From Tetmemena sp. SeJ-2015 (lineage: Eukaryota > Ciliophora > Spirotrichea > Sporadotrichida > Oxytrichidae): DNA of 64,000 nucleotides. The position numbers and the translations under genes are program-made. The stretch's first letter is position 1. Each line of letters opens with the position of its first letter. The notes below the pieces were generated by a model. It did no database searches. It was not told where the DNA came from and worked only from the letters and a program-made list of their open reading frames with translations. The DNA lies in NCBI GenBank assembly GCA_027382625.1, contig JAJKFJ010021242.1, positions 27,418 through 91,417 of the forward strand, in the 5' to 3' direction. Shown one piece after another: positions 46,191 through 58,606 of this stretch.

Positions 46191-47085
46191 ATGAATGGGT
46201 TTTCAATTTTCAAGCAAAAGGTAAATTCTCAAATCCCATTTAAGATGCTAGTTTGCAGAAATGATGGACAAGAACAAGAAAACAACTGATGAAGTTCTGG
46301 AGCGGAAAATAGCATTGATAGCTGAACTTGAGGGCCAGCTGAGAAACTACTACAAAAGTGTGGATTTGTTTGGAACTAATTTTTTTTAATGCCCAAGGTA
46401 AATCTAGAAGGTTAAATGACTGATTTAGTGATAATTGACAGCAATATGGAATATGCAAAGACCTTAAAAATGCTGTACTAAGGATCAGAGTACGACGAAA
46501 TCATCTAAGATCTTGGCTTTGTGATGGAAAAGTCAAACACACTAACTGAAGATATTTTCCAAATAGATAAATCTCTGCACTCACTCTGTTCAAGACTATT
46601 TAAGTAAATAAAGAAACTAAAGGCATAGCAGGATCTGAGAGAGGATGCTAGAGTTGGCTACGATCACTACAGAAACAAATTGGCAAAGCTGGAGAAGTCG
46701 CATGCTAACTCGAAAGATACAAAGAAGCAAGAAATGTATCAGAGGAATGTTTATTTTATGTTGAAAAGTTCAACAAGGCAAAGGCAGAGTTCGACACTCA
46801 CAATTCAAAGCTAGACAAAATGATTGAAAATATTATGGCTGGTGGGGAGTATATTTGTTTATTTGTATATCATGGATCAAATATGTCTTAGGTTCTCAAC
46901 AGAAGTATAATATTAATTTATTACTCAGTTATTAAGTAGAATGCAGATTTTATACTCACATGGATTAACTTTTCTTGCAAATGGAGCAGTACGAGAAAGA
47001 ATTATAAGCGATTATTGCTTCTAAGATGCCAAATTAAGATAATTCAGAATAGGATCAAGAGCAATAACCTTAGAGTTTACAGTGA
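46191..47085 (+). CDS. BAR-domain-like coiled-coil protein
   Basis: MNGFSIFKQK, an intron (GTAAATTC..GATGCTAG, about 46221-46251), then FAEMMDKNKKTTDEVLERK, AELEGQLRNYYKSVDLF, and three helices (LHSLCSRLFKQIKKLKAQQD, EDARVGYDHYRNKLAKLEKS, FNKAKAEFDTHNSKLDKMIE) spaced like an N-BAR/amphiphysin domain that bends membranes. Two small frame problems: one in an 8-T run (46380-46387) and one at a TTTATTTTAT repeat near 46760. The second is repaired by deleting one TTTAT. An AT-rich intron precedes the last exon ending QMEQYEKELQAIIASKMPNQ..; TGA 47083-47085. Confidence 0.55.
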
Positions 47086-47434
47086 ATTATAATTTCATTT
47101 ATTTCTTAAATATGTAGAAGGAGACGTTGAGACCATCACTTAATTTTAATGAGTGAGAGGAATCATAGCAATTATAAAATCATAGATAATTTCAATTAAA
47201 ATCTTAAAATTAACACATTAACAATAGATTTTATTTAAGGTTGTTTTAATTTTTGTGTGTTGAGAAAAGCGACAATATCCTAAATAAAATACACATTTAG
47301 ATATATAAATTTCTTGAGAAGATAATGGTTGCTTGAAATTTATAAGAGAATATAATCGATGATGCTTGCAGATATATTTCGACTTGATAATATTGCCATG
47401 AGTTTAGCTTAATTGGATGTGGCTATAGGCATGT

Positions 47435-47936
47435 TCAAGTAATTTTTTAAGTGGCCTGTTCCTCTTCCTCCTCGATGTTTTTGTTTGCTCCGATTCTGAT
47501 GCAACCAATGCAAATGAAAATGAACACAATTTGTAATCCAGTTATTTTATTATAGTTAGATTTACTTAATGTGTTAATGTTCATCTATATATGATGTTAG
47601 AGGTTGTTTAATAAAAAGATAAAGTTGTGGGTGACTTACAGCAATAGCAATGGCCATTGAGATGACTCTGTTTTGGACCTTTGCATCTGCTTGATCCTGA
47701 ATTCCGTCTTTCTCTTCGTATATATAGAATGATTTATCTTCCTTCACCTCATATTCAAACTCCTGTAGCTTGTACAGAGTGAATTGGTTCTTTGTCAACT
47801 CAAGGATTATGGTCACGATGAAGAAGAACACTCCAATGAACATAATGAATCAAAACAATCTATTAATCAACCCACATAAGTTCATTATTTTATTGAATGC
47901 GCAGTAGACTCCGCAGCATGTTCTAATTGCTCCCAT
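47435..47936 (-). CDS. Small two-helix membrane protein with MGAIRTCC start
   Basis: MGAIRTCCGVYCAFNKIMN has Gly2 and a double Cys, like the N-termini of tetraspanins and acylated proteins. An in-frame TGA is removed by a 45-nt intron (GTGGGTTG..ATTGGAG, about 47838-47882), after which a helix FFFIVTIILELT follows. A loop of about 55 residues with acidic character is followed by an intron (about 47590-47644) and a second helix (LQIVFIFICIGCIRIG), acidic tail, TGA 47437-47435. Only two helices are seen, so it is not a canonical tetraspanin. Function unknown. Confidence 0.55.
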
Positions 47937-48282
47937 TGTATTAAAATATTTTCTAATATTCTCCAATTCTAATCAAATAATAAACAAATTACATCATTCA
48001 GTCCAAAATTAATGTAGCATATAATAAGAGAATAAATTATAATAAAGTTTTTAGGTGCTTTTAATATTTCTCTATTAATCAAATTATTTTATCCATTTAA
48101 AAACTATCTGAAATCAATAATTGATTAATGATAATTATAGAGATCTATATAAGTAATTATTTACTCTAATTATTGCTGAAATACTAACTTAGAAAAATAA
48201 AGTCTTCCCCAATTATAAATATCTGGCAATAATCTATCTTTCGAGAGTGTAGAAAAGGATTTTAAGAAATAATGAATAGAAA

Positions 48283-49380
48283 TCATAGATCATATCCTTC
48301 ATTGTTTATTTGAGCGCCTTGGTGTAGTTTTGTGTCGTAGAAATTAAGTCTGTCTCTAAGAGCCTACATTACAATCTTAATGAATTATCATAATAGTTTT
48401 GAATATCTAAAAATTATAAAATGCAAGCATGTCTGTAGTTATCCTCATCTAGGGTGTCCATATTTGCAAATGCGCTATCATATGCTTTCTTAGCCAAGCA
48501 GCAAGAATACTCTTCATGGCTCACATCTAATCTGCATTAAATAATATTATGGCTTACTTTGAGTTGAAACTGTAGAGTGGAGTTGCTTCATTTGCTCCTA
48601 ATAAAAGCTAGAGTAATCCAAAGCCAACAAAAGTCGTAAAGGATCCGCAGGCGAAAGATTGTCCTAAGCAATGCAAAGCGCTTCCTCATATTCCTTATTG
48701 CAACTCACCAAAATGTTGTTCTTCCTATTTCATGAGGATCATATAAAGTTCTTACTCTTCATTATTTGTAAACTCTGCCAGAACTTTCATCTATAAGCAC
48801 TTAGTTCTTGTCAATATAATTTTTGAAACAATATCTTCGTTAGAAATCTTTGAGCTCACAAGATCCTAGATAACTTAGTTCATCTGTTACATCAATTCAG
48901 TCATCTCACTCTGTACTTTACCTTTGTATTCAGCCAAAAGGTGAGGACATTTAGAAAACTAGAGGCTTAATTAATTTTAGAAGGTTACTTTGTCCCTTGA
49001 TTGGTCTGAAGAGAGGTTTCTTAGCTTAATTTAGTAATCAATTATCTTGAGTTGATAAGCAATAAATTAATAATTAAGCATCTGCAATCTTCTGAGTTTC
49101 TTCTTTCGACAAAGTTTGGTCCTCCTATTACTCAAATAAATTACAAAAAAGGAATTAATTTTAATATCTTAATCTAATAAGATGATTATGTGAGTGGTGA
49201 TGAATTTACCTGCACTAATTTATTCACAAAAGTAATCATGTCTCCAAATCTGTCCGACTGCTCTGCAAGATTCGTGAAAAATAACAGATCTTTAAATATA
49301 ATCAATCAATCTTCTCTGCTCATTGATCCCTAACTCATTCACAAATTTATTTTTACAATATCAAAGTCTGATTCAGCCAT
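48283..49380 (-). CDS. 14-3-3 family protein
   Basis: Phosphoserine/phosphothreonine-binding adaptor. Fragments in order on the minus strand: MAESDFDIVK start at 49380; DLLFFTNLAEQSDRFGDMI (family: LAEQAERYDDM); CNKEYEEALCIAQDNLSPAD then PLRLLLALDYSSFYQEQM (family: HPIRLGLALNFSVFYYEI); DVSHEEYSCCLAKKAYDSAF, ANMDTLDEDNYRH (family: AFDDAIAELDTLNEDSY); IVMQALRDRLNFYDT near the end; TGA 48285-48283. Several introns or IESs interrupt it (near 49300, 49190, 48540 and 48380). Expected size is about 250 residues. Sequence is diverged from typical 14-3-3 but the helices F-I are clear. Confidence 0.85.
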
Positions 49381-49545
49381 TTTCACACACAATTAAGATC
49401 TTTATTTCTATATTCGGAAAAAGTTTCTAAATAAAATTATTTTAATATATTTTCCCTTAAAGTTACTTAATCAAAATATTAGACAATCTTATCAAGAATA
49501 AATATCTCTTTAATTGAAAAAAAGATTAAAAATTTTATAAATCGA

Positions 49546-50882
49546 ATGGCAAACACTGTCAAAATTTCTTGGTAATCGACTTTCTTATTCATTAAAGAAT
49601 TTAGCTTCGATGTGATTTTGTTGGGAGGCATGATATATCTCATCATAAATTTAGGGAAGGCTTGGAAAAATATGTAAGTCTTTGATATCTATGATAATTT
49701 AAAACAGCACTTGCTCTGAGCCTTTAAAAGAGTGGCTTTTGATGACTTACTTCAATATTTTGCTGGTGCGAGGATTTTTCTTTTTCTTTGAGCTGAATGC
49801 GAAATTTATGAAGTGCTCTGCTACTGTGATTCTGTTTATCCTGATGCCGTTCCATTCACTGTGGACTTTCTTAGGCACTAACTGGTACCAAAAAATGCTA
49901 AACAGAGATGCATCATGTGTAAATATTAGAGTATTGTGTTAAAGTGCTGTTCAGTATCCAGAGAGTGCGAGTCCATGGCTTTTGATATTTGCTCTGAGTT
50001 TCTCCTACTTCTTGGTGTTTATTTATGTCATAATTATCTGCTCTTTTGGAGTGGAATATGTAAGAAACAGTTAGTGCTTAAAACTATGTAGCTAAAAAAC
50101 TCTAGATTCAAGGTTGTGTTTCAGCAGATGAACTAGGAATAGAGTGATGACTAACTCATCAACAACCTTCTTCATGAAAATTTACTCAACAATTTAGATC
50201 AGGATAGATAAGACCCTGCTATGAGGCCACTTACTGAGAGGGAACTCGCAAAACTCAATTTAGAATAAGCAAAAGACAATACTAACTCATCAACATACTC
50301 TCTTGACCAACCAAACTCAAAGCAAAACAAAAATAATAGTTTGTTCAAGTTCGGTTTCAAAGGTATAACTAATTTTTCTCTCAAAAAGAAAAAGCAACAG
50401 CCAAAAGAACACTCTCTGGAGAAGGTCACTCACAACGATAAGGAGTAGGATGTTTGTTCAATATGTTGCGATGAGATTTTATTAAATATAAATTTCAGGT
50501 GGTGTTAATATCAGAAAAATGCCTCAATGCTTCCACGTATTTCATTAAAGGTACATTCTTTTATTTTATAATGAATTTTAGTTGCATCGATAGCTGGCTT
50601 AAGATGAAACCTACCTGTCCCAACTGTAATAGAAAAGCTTTTTATTTATTTAAGTCAGAGATAAAGTTCATCAATATTAGAGCGTACCAAAATCTATATT
50701 TTAAGGTTTATCATAGATTTCTAATGAAAATAATGAGAACAATGTGGCAATTGCAATTTCATAATTTCAAAAGAAGAAACTAATTTCTTAGTTCGTAACC
50801 ATTAAATGAACCAAAATTATTGAAACAAGAAAATATATCACTAATTAAATCACTTTTAGATGTTGTAGTAATTCATCAATGA
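49546..50882 (+). CDS. Membrane-anchored RING-H2 E3 ubiquitin ligase
   Basis: MANTVKISWQSTFLFIKEF begins a protein with about four membrane helices (VILLGGMIYLIINLG; YFNILLVRGFFFFFEL; VILFILMPFHSLWTFLG; LLIFALSFSYFLVFIYVIII). A 31-33-nt intron starts at about 50058 (GTAAGAAAC..TATGTAG). A polar Asn/Gln/Lys-rich linker leads to a RING-H2 finger: DVCSICCDEI, then QCFHVFHQ, a 31-nt intron (about 50530-50580), SCIDSWLKMKPTCPNC. This gives the C-x2-C..C-x-H-x2-H-x2-C..C-x2-C order. An insertion near 50470-50490 between the first and second zinc pairs needs removal. Probably ubiquitinates membrane or ER proteins. TGA at 50880-50882 by the last open frame. Confidence 0.8.
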
Positions 50883-50959
50883 AGCAACGATGATGTTCGT
50901 TTTGTAGTAATCGCATATTCTATGTCCAAGAGCACTCTACATTCCATTTTTAATCATAG

Positions 50960-51990
50960 TCAAATAATTAGGAGCGCAAGTACGCATGATCTCTATTGAA
51001 GTTATAAAATTTATTTTTTAATTATGTTCAATATAAAAAAATGAAATTATTTACGCTTCTCGTAAGTTGTGCAATCGGAAACTCTGTAGAGTTTGTAGAT
51101 AAATACATCCTTAACGTCGTTGTAGATTACAGTGCATACTTGAATAGGATTTTGAGAGACAACTCCTTGATAAATTATTTTGTTAAGCTCTATTTAATTC
51201 TTCCACTCTGGTCTTAAACCTCTATCTCTGGTCATGATGTCCTCTGTGTCATCCAGTTTATTAGGATTCTTTCTGCCCTTGCTTTTATTTTTCCAGTCGT
51301 CTCTTTACGGTGATGTTTCTTCTCTGCTTTGATCCCTGAGTTAGTTAAACTAGTCTTTATTGTTGATAAGCGATTTAATATCGTAGGTTAGCTTCCTCCT
51401 TCTAACTTCAGTGGATTTTGCCTCATCAGAGAAAACTATCTTATTTGCTAAAAGTGAAGCAGCATCCTTAAGCATGCTGTAATAAAGAAACTTAACAGTT
51501 TCACTGAAGTAATTTTCCTTGGTGAGAATTCTCACAACTTCATTTAAAGACTGAAAATCCTTAATCCACACATTTCTTGTCATACTATAAGCTCGAATAC
51601 CAACTGTATAAAGATGAAATTTGTGCATTTGAGTCGATTGACAATTAGGTTCAAAATACATGAATTATCAGCGTTCTTTATGCTTGCATGTCGTGGTTCA
51701 GTGTGCTTCACTCACTTTGGCTTCATCATTATTTTGAAAGATTGCAGCTTTACTCAGCAAATTCTTTTCTTGCGCATTGAACTCATCACTTGCATCTTTC
51801 TGAGATATCACATTCTGACTTCATACTCATGTAACTGCTAAGATTCTCAGTCTCTTGATGTCATTTTCTCTCTATGTCACTAGAGGAACTCAAATCTTGA
51901 CTTCAATCTTCCTTTGAATTGGCACCTTGCGCTAAGTATTGTAGATGAGTTCACTCCATTAATACTAGCTGAATTTATTATGGAAATGAG
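50960..51990 (-). CDS. Hypothetical protein with 5' part in the inverted repeat
   Basis: Open minus-strand frame at 51661-50960 (FHLYTVGIRAYSMTRNVWIK, EVVRILTKENYFSETVKFLY, RGLRPEWKNQIELNKIIYQG, KDVFIYKLYRVSDCTTYEKR) to TGA 50962-50960. Upstream of 51608 the likely 5' exons (for example KVPIQRKIEV and VPLVTQRENDIKRLRILA, separated by an in-frame TGA) lie inside the left arm of the 430-bp palindrome, so their coding status is unsure. No family recognised. Confidence 0.5.
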
Positions 51991-52037
51991 ATTCTTAAAT
52001 TATTAATAAATCACACCTATCAAATTAATTAAGAATT
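51608..52037 (+). repeat. Left arm of a perfect 430-bp inverted repeat
   Basis: Exact reverse complement of 52161-52590 as far as read, for example the 75-codon ORF at 51614-51841 (+) and 52357-52584 (-) have the same translation. Spacer 52038-52160 is 123 bp of AT-rich sequence. Outer borders: ATAAAGATG at 51608 and its complement ending at 52590. The arm covers the putative 5' part of the gene at 50960-51990. Confidence 0.95.
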
Positions 52038-52160
52038 CTTAAAACACTTAATGTTTTAATGCAAACAGTCTTAATTCACATCTTAAATCATTTCTCTACT
52101 AAAGAATCAGTGTTTCCCTAATCTTAATTCATCTCAAAATAGTCTTAATTAATGTTTGCC

Positions 52161-52590
52161 AATTCTTAATTAATTTGATAGGTGTGATTTATTAATAATT
52201 TAAGAATCTCATTTCCATAATAAATTCAGCTAGTATTAATGGAGTGAACTCATCTACAATACTTAGCGCAAGGTGCCAATTCAAAGGAAGATTGAAGTCA
52301 AGATTTGAGTTCCTCTAGTGACATAGAGAGAAAATGACATCAAGAGACTGAGAATCTTAGCAGTTACATGAGTATGAAGTCAGAATGTGATATCTCAGAA
52401 AGATGCAAGTGATGAGTTCAATGCGCAAGAAAAGAATTTGCTGAGTAAAGCTGCAATCTTTCAAAATAATGATGAAGCCAAAGTGAGTGAAGCACACTGA
52501 ACCACGACATGCAAGCATAAAGAACGCTGATAATTCATGTATTTTGAACCTAATTGTCAATCGACTCAAATGCACAAATTTCATCTTTAT
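52161..52590 (-). repeat. Right arm of the perfect 430-bp inverted repeat
   Basis: Mirror of 51608-52037. It contains the last codons and TGA (52583-52581) of the large minus-strand gene at 52581-56800. The inverted copy thus joins the 5' region of one gene to the 3' end of the next. Confidence 0.95.
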
Positions 52591-55500
52591 TCACTAACTT
52601 CGTCAGTTTCCATGTCAATTGGATAAAAAGAGTGGTACACCTCAGTAACATAGTTGTTCTAGCTCTTTAAAATAACCTCCATGAAGAATATGTCCTCAGC
52701 ATTATCATTATACACATGGTCTTGAAATAGCACTTCTCTTAAAGGCTCTTTGTAGTTGTCCACTAAAAGTAAAATGTCTCCTGAAGGATTCTAAAATAGA
52801 TCTGCTCTTCGTATTAGCTCTACCCATAGGCCAACTGCAGGGTTTAGAGCTTCTGCTATGCTAGAATGATTTAGCAATTCTGGATCCATATGAAATAAGT
52901 CAGATGGATAGAAAGTCACAGTATATGTTCTTTGAGTTTTTATAAAGTATATAGACCACATCCAGCATTCCATGGTAGGATAGAGAGTCACGGTTATTAT
53001 GGAGTATTGAATCACTTTGAAGAAGTTGAATACTTTTGGCATTTGTACTATAATTTCCTAACTCGAAGAAGTTAGCTTAAGAGTCTTGGTGTCCTCTGCT
53101 GAAAAAATTGGCAGCTCTTTTTCAATGATAAGTTTATTTCTCAAACTCAGAGTAGGAGGCTCTCTTGTATTTCTTTTTATTGTTGGGATAAAAATATTTG
53201 ATCGATAAGAATAACACTTAAATCTTGAAATCTGAAGTGATAAAAATTGACAATTTCTAATTTGTCATCAATAATATGGTTTTGCTGTTGTCAAAGTTAT
53301 TATAAGTAGGCATAAATGCTACAAATCATTTATTTATAGTTTCCTTCTTTTATTCATTTTAAATTTTGAATTTGCCTGAATCCTCTATTAAATCAGGAAA
53401 TATCTTCATTTGATCAAGACTAAATGGGAGGGAATTGTTATCTTCATTTTTGTTTTATTCATCAATTCTTTTCTACAGTTTTTAATAAACTTCAAGTCTC
53501 TTCAATTTGTACAATTAATCACTAGAAATTGCAACAACGTTTCCACCTTCGTCTAAAGGTCTAGTGAATTAAGGAAGTTTCCAAAATAACTAATACCCTA
53601 CTTTAGTCCTATAAACAAATAGGTTTCTGATGTAGTCGTGCAAGAATTATACCAAATTAGGCTTTATCATATTCGGATGGTTCTCATAGAACTTAAAAAT
53701 CTCGCTCTAGTAGTATTAAATCAATACATTTTAAAAGTGTATCCTATCAAGTCATCATAAGATATAACTGCTTCATGATTTCTGCTATTATAGATATTGA
53801 AAATGTTAATCTTCCATAGTTTGATTTCTTAAAACCTTTTTCTTTGAGTCTAGCTAAATTTCTTTTAATCTAGTAAGATATGTTTATTACCATGAGATAA
53901 AGATAGTTTTAATTTTAGTTTTAATTCCATTAACTTAAATAAATCTTTACTTGATTATCGTTTTGATTCTTGCTGATTTATTCTACATCTAAGTTAAATT
54001 CAGTAACAGTGACGAGCATTCTTCCTCCTAGGTTGTCGAAGAAAACGATCCCTTAAAACTGCCTATAGTTATTCTTGTAGACCGTTCTCATGAGATTCTC
54101 ATTGCAGATTAGCATGTTGATGTAGTTTTAGTTTAAGTTTATATTCTTGTCCTTCCTGCTGTTGAAGTTTAGTTTCAGGTAAGATCCGTTCAGCTTAAAG
54201 TTGATTGATATCATAGACTAAAGTTGGTTGACAACCATTTTCATTGAGGACTGGTTGCATATTCTAATCACATCTTTTATAGTCTTCTTGTGATACACTT
54301 TCAAGTCGTAAATGTCATAATAGATCGTATTAAACGCCTTAATCTAAAGTGTGGAAGTATAACCCATCACGTAGTAGTCTATTCGAAGGTTGAAAGTGTT
54401 TTTTACTCCATCTTTTCCAGCTATCTGAACCTGCCCTAAGTACAACCCATCAGATTGGGGGAACTTACTCAGAGTCAAGCGAAACATGTTATTTGGATCC
54501 TCCAAGTATAAATAATATTCTCTTGTGTTTTAATCTATAAGCAATTCAGGCTTTCTATTTCCGTCAACAATCTATATTGTAACTGCTTGGCCTTAAGTAT
54601 CTTCGTAGACTGGTTCATAGTTATAGTAAACATTTTCCTTTTCTCTAACTTACTTTTCTTATGATAGTCTAGGATCCTCGTAAAATGGATAAATTGGATA
54701 GTCATAAGAAGCCTCATCAAAATTGGCCTCCAAAAAATCATCATAGTAGAAAGTCATTTTATTTTCCTTTTTTGTTTACTAAATTTAATCCAAGTTTAAG
54801 AAGATTTTCTCAAATTTATAAGCTTTCATATCCAGTTTATCAAGATCTACTTGCACTCTGCAGTCATAAATGAAGAGACACTCTGCGAAAAAATTGTAAA
54901 ACGTGAACCTCTCCTTCATATTGAATCTTCTCCTTGACAGAAATTCATTTGCCTTCCATTTGTAATTAAACTTCTCAAAAAATTACTCCAAAGTTTCCCA
55001 GTTGATATTGAATGAGTCATCCCAATTAGTTGTACTAATCTTAGAGCAAACTTTTATTTCTGCATAAGACTTGAATTCTGTCTTTTTCTTAGTAAATTTT
55101 TCTTGCTCAATATCAAGTCTCTCCATATCCTTAATGTCACTGTGATGCTCAACATCATATGAAAGTACTTAAGGGTGGTATGAGACGTACTCGCAAGGCC
55201 TTGACTTCATTCTATCCAGTTCTTTAATTCTTTCCTCATCACTATCTGCATCTCCCGAAAATCTTTTAATCCTCTCGTCAATTAAAACCCTCATATTTTC
55301 ATAGTTGCTTTCTATCTTCCTGAATATGAGAGTCATTATATAATAGTTTGTCTCTATCTTAATTACTCCTTGCTCTAAAATATCCTACTCTTTTATAAAA
55401 TCCTCAACTTCTTATTTGTTCTTTTGCATATCCATAAGCTTCCCTATAGCGTCTTCTTTCTCTGCAATATTTTCATATCCTTGTAGTTAATTATCTCCAT

Positions 55501-56800
55501 ATAATTTATTGGACTATTGATTTGAGTTTGCTAATTTATTTTGCATATTGAACCCACCTCGAGAAGTGGTTTAAATAGTGTTAAGATTCACCTCTCCATC
55601 CTCTTGAATGTTAAAATTATTTTGCCTGAACTATCTCATCTCATCATCAAGATTAATTCCTGAGTTTTAGTGATCGAACTCTATCATAGCTTCTATCTTT
55701 GTGTCATTTCTAAATTCTTAGACTTTCTTTACACTTTATTGTATCTATATCGCCCTCTCGTTGAAATACTTTGGGTACTAGATGAACATTCCAAACATTT
55801 GCAGTAACTGAGATGAAATTTTATCTTATTTGCAAGCCAATTAAAGGTTCTTTTGCTTTCTAATTTGCCATTCCTTAGCCAATAAAGACTCTTTGACGTC
55901 TCTTGGAACCAAGCACCACCCATTCATATTTCTTTTCATGAAGAGACACTCAACTATAACCTTCAATTTCAGAGCTGCTCTGTCGATGCAGTTGTAATCT
56001 ATCAAAGACATGGGAGGAAGTCCTCTTCTCTTTCTTCGCTCCTCATTCATAATTGCAATCGTATCTTCAATTAGTCCTTGCTTCTTCATCTTCTCAGAGT
56101 AGCTATTGTGCTGCAAATTTTATATCAGTTTATACTATCCTTAGTCTGACCTTGGCAGAGGAACAAAATGCATTTTCAAGAAAAAGTCGAAAGGATTTAC
56201 TTTCTATAAAACTTAAATTCAAAACTATAAATTACCCTTGCATAGACTGGCTCGTACATGTCGTTGGTGAGTATCTTGACTCTCTTAACTTATTTTCCTG
56301 TGTCATTATAAGCAGTGAGGTCCTTTTCATGATCAATCTGTTGCATGAGTTGCTCGTACATGTTGATCTTTTGCTTGTAGCTGTTGAATAGCTTTTCCTT
56401 GTTTTGTTTGAGTTGCTCAATGGGTCTGAGTCTAAGCTCTTACTGTGTTTACCTATCAATAAGCTAGTCTGGGTTATTCTCTTGTTTGTACTTCTCGTAG
56501 TCAAATCTGTCGTCATACTCTATTTCTGATGAGAAATTGAGCATATCATTATACTCTTCTTTGGCTTCTTTTAGATTTGCATCGAACTCCTGCATGTCGT
56601 ACATGTTGTTCTCAGTGTGGGCAAATGTATTCAAATATAAATAAGTTCTTTAGGTCTGGCCTCTGATCTATCAACCCCATCATTCGAACTTAGTGACGCA
56701 CCCAGTTATTGAACAAGTACAAAATGAAAGGCCAAACTGACTCAAACTCAAAGTTCTTGTCTATGTCTTTCGATATCTTGATAGCTACTATGATTAACAT
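52581..56800 (-). CDS. Very large coiled-coil protein, unrecognised
   Basis: Series of long minus-strand exons from MLIIVAIKISKDIDKNFEFE at 56800 to TGA 52583-52581, about 1,300 codons with short introns. N-terminal part: PFILYLFNNWVRHQVRMMGL, then coiled coil (RPIEQLKQNKEKLFNSYKQK). Middle: RRKRRGLPPMSLIDYNCIDR, GWCLVPRDVKESLLAKEW; DADSDEERIKELDRM; WETLEQFFEKFNYKWKANEF. C-terminal part is beta-like: LKLNFNSRKDKNINLNQNYI, YRQFQGIVFFDNLGGRMLVT. A structural ciliary or cortical protein is possible, but I cannot name the family. Frame breaks near 56640 and 56250 look like introns (for example GTAATTTATAG at the latter). The last four codons are within the palindrome. Confidence 0.6.
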
Positions 56801-56836
56801 CCTATAGAAATTCGAATTTAAATCGAATTAAATATA

Positions 56837-58606
56837 ATGAAACGCTAATTTAGTAACTCGGCAAATCAGCCGCAAAGGAAGGCTAACGCAGACCTCAAGT
56901 CAACTTCTTTAGCTGCTAATAAATCAGCTAACAATCTAAGAGCAAATATTTTAAATAGTGTAGGCGATAGGACAACAAGCTAAGGTCTTAATAAATCAGC
57001 CAGCTCTGCTCTTAATATTTCATAAAATGTCCCTTCCAAATAAATACCACCCAAACCCGAAAATAAAAAAGAAAGCGAAATTAATTAGACAGAAGAAAAA
57101 AAGAAACCCATCCCAGAAATGACTCCGACTCCTACCATCAATTCTAATATGACGCCCCTCTCTTATAAATATTCCAGTGATGCTCCAAAAGTTATTAAAG
57201 GAATTTTAAAAAAGCCCAAGCAAGAAACTACGACTCTTAGTTAACAGAGATCTACTTCTAAATCGCAATAGCCATAAAATTAAAGTGAATATCCCTACTA
57301 AAGCTCTTTGCATAAGCCTTCAGATAGCCAAAATATGTAGTCTGTAACCAGCAAGACTTCCCACTCAAGAGAAGCTTCTGATACAACTCCACTAACTATA
57401 GTCTCAGCCTACTAAAACTCTCTTAACCAATAACATTTGGCAACTCAAACAGTAGATTCAGCCTTTGAAGAGTATTTAAAAGTTTAAGAAGAGTTTGCAG
57501 CAAGGGGAGAAATAGAGGAAGCAATTAAAAACTTGCAAGATGGATTGAATGAGCGACTTAACTACTACCCTGCAAAAGACAGAGGAGTATGGCTAATCTC
57601 TAAAATGCTGTCTGAAATAGGAATTAGACTTGCTGTCAGATGTCTTAATTCTGATAAAGCAGAAAAAGCTAATTAATTTTTGAAACTTGCACGGAAACAT
57701 ACTGAGCCACTTCCCAATTCTGATTGGAATGAAAATCCTGAGTGGATGGTTACAAGGAAAAATGTTTTTAAAAACCTTGCTCTATTTTATTAAAGGTAAG
57801 AAATAATATTTGCCCTTAAATATGTGTAGGAAGGAAGACTGGAGTAAGGCTTTTGATTGTTTCAAAGTGGCTCTTAAATTGGAAAAAGATCTGAAAGAAA
57901 ATTATGCAAACACCTCCCTGACATGTGCTGTTATCCTATCAAAGCTGAATAGATACGCGGAGTCAATTGAGTATGCTTAATACTGCATGAACCAAATTGA
58001 GCTGCAAATGAACATAGATAGGAACAAACCATTGTAATATTTTATTGGCTGAGTACAAGTTCTTTGGGATAGATTAAGTTAAAGCTGCTGAGTATGATAA
58101 AGTAATGACTTCTTATGCTATTTCTCTCCACTTGCTGGGAAACAATCTTGCTAACTTGAAATACATTAAGGAAGCTAAAGTATTTTTGTCAAAGGCATCC
58201 TATGTTACAACTAGCATGCTTAACAAGCCAAAGTTCGATTTACAACTAGCTATCACAAATGATCTCAACAATCTACAGAATAGATATTTTAATTAAGAAA
58301 AACTACAAGACATAGTTAGTGGCAAATAAGAAACAGGTAATGGAGGATATTGAGCAGTCACTTCTTACCATCAAAACTAATCTAGCAAATAGTAGTTATA
58401 GTTTGCTTGCTGACTAGCAAGAGTAGAAGGCCTTGGTTGGGACAATAACTAATGGTCCTCCAGTCAAAATGGTGAAGAAAGAGCCACCTAAATCTAAAAA
58501 GAAAATGAAGGAGCAGGAGGATTTAGAAGAGGATGAGGATGATGATAAACTATAACATTACCATTTTAATTTTAAAGCAAAGTCTATTTTATTAAAAAGG
58601 TAATGA
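56837..58606 (+). CDS. TPR-repeat protein with disordered N-terminus
   Basis: Starts MKRQFSNSANQPQRKANADL. About 200 polar residues (Ser, Gln, Pro, Lys) precede helical repeats: AFEEYLKVQEEFAARGEIEE, WLISKMLSEIGIRLAVRC, KEDWSKAFDCFKVALKLEKD, YAESIEYAQYCMNQIELQ, MTSYAISLHLLGNNLANLKY, AKVFLSKASYVTTSM. Their spacing fits TPR-type helix pairs, suggesting a protein-interaction scaffold. Introns near 57796-57829 and 58038. The end is acidic/basic (KEPPKSKKKMKEQEDLEEDE). The frame ends at TGA 58604-58606, which overlaps the next ATG (58603-58605); these two could instead be parts of one gene joined by an intron. Confidence 0.6.

Noticed and set aside
51614..51841. 75-codon ORF in the palindrome arm as a duplicated gene
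   Set aside because: It is read opposite to the flanking gene, exists only because the arms are identical, and its translation has no domain.
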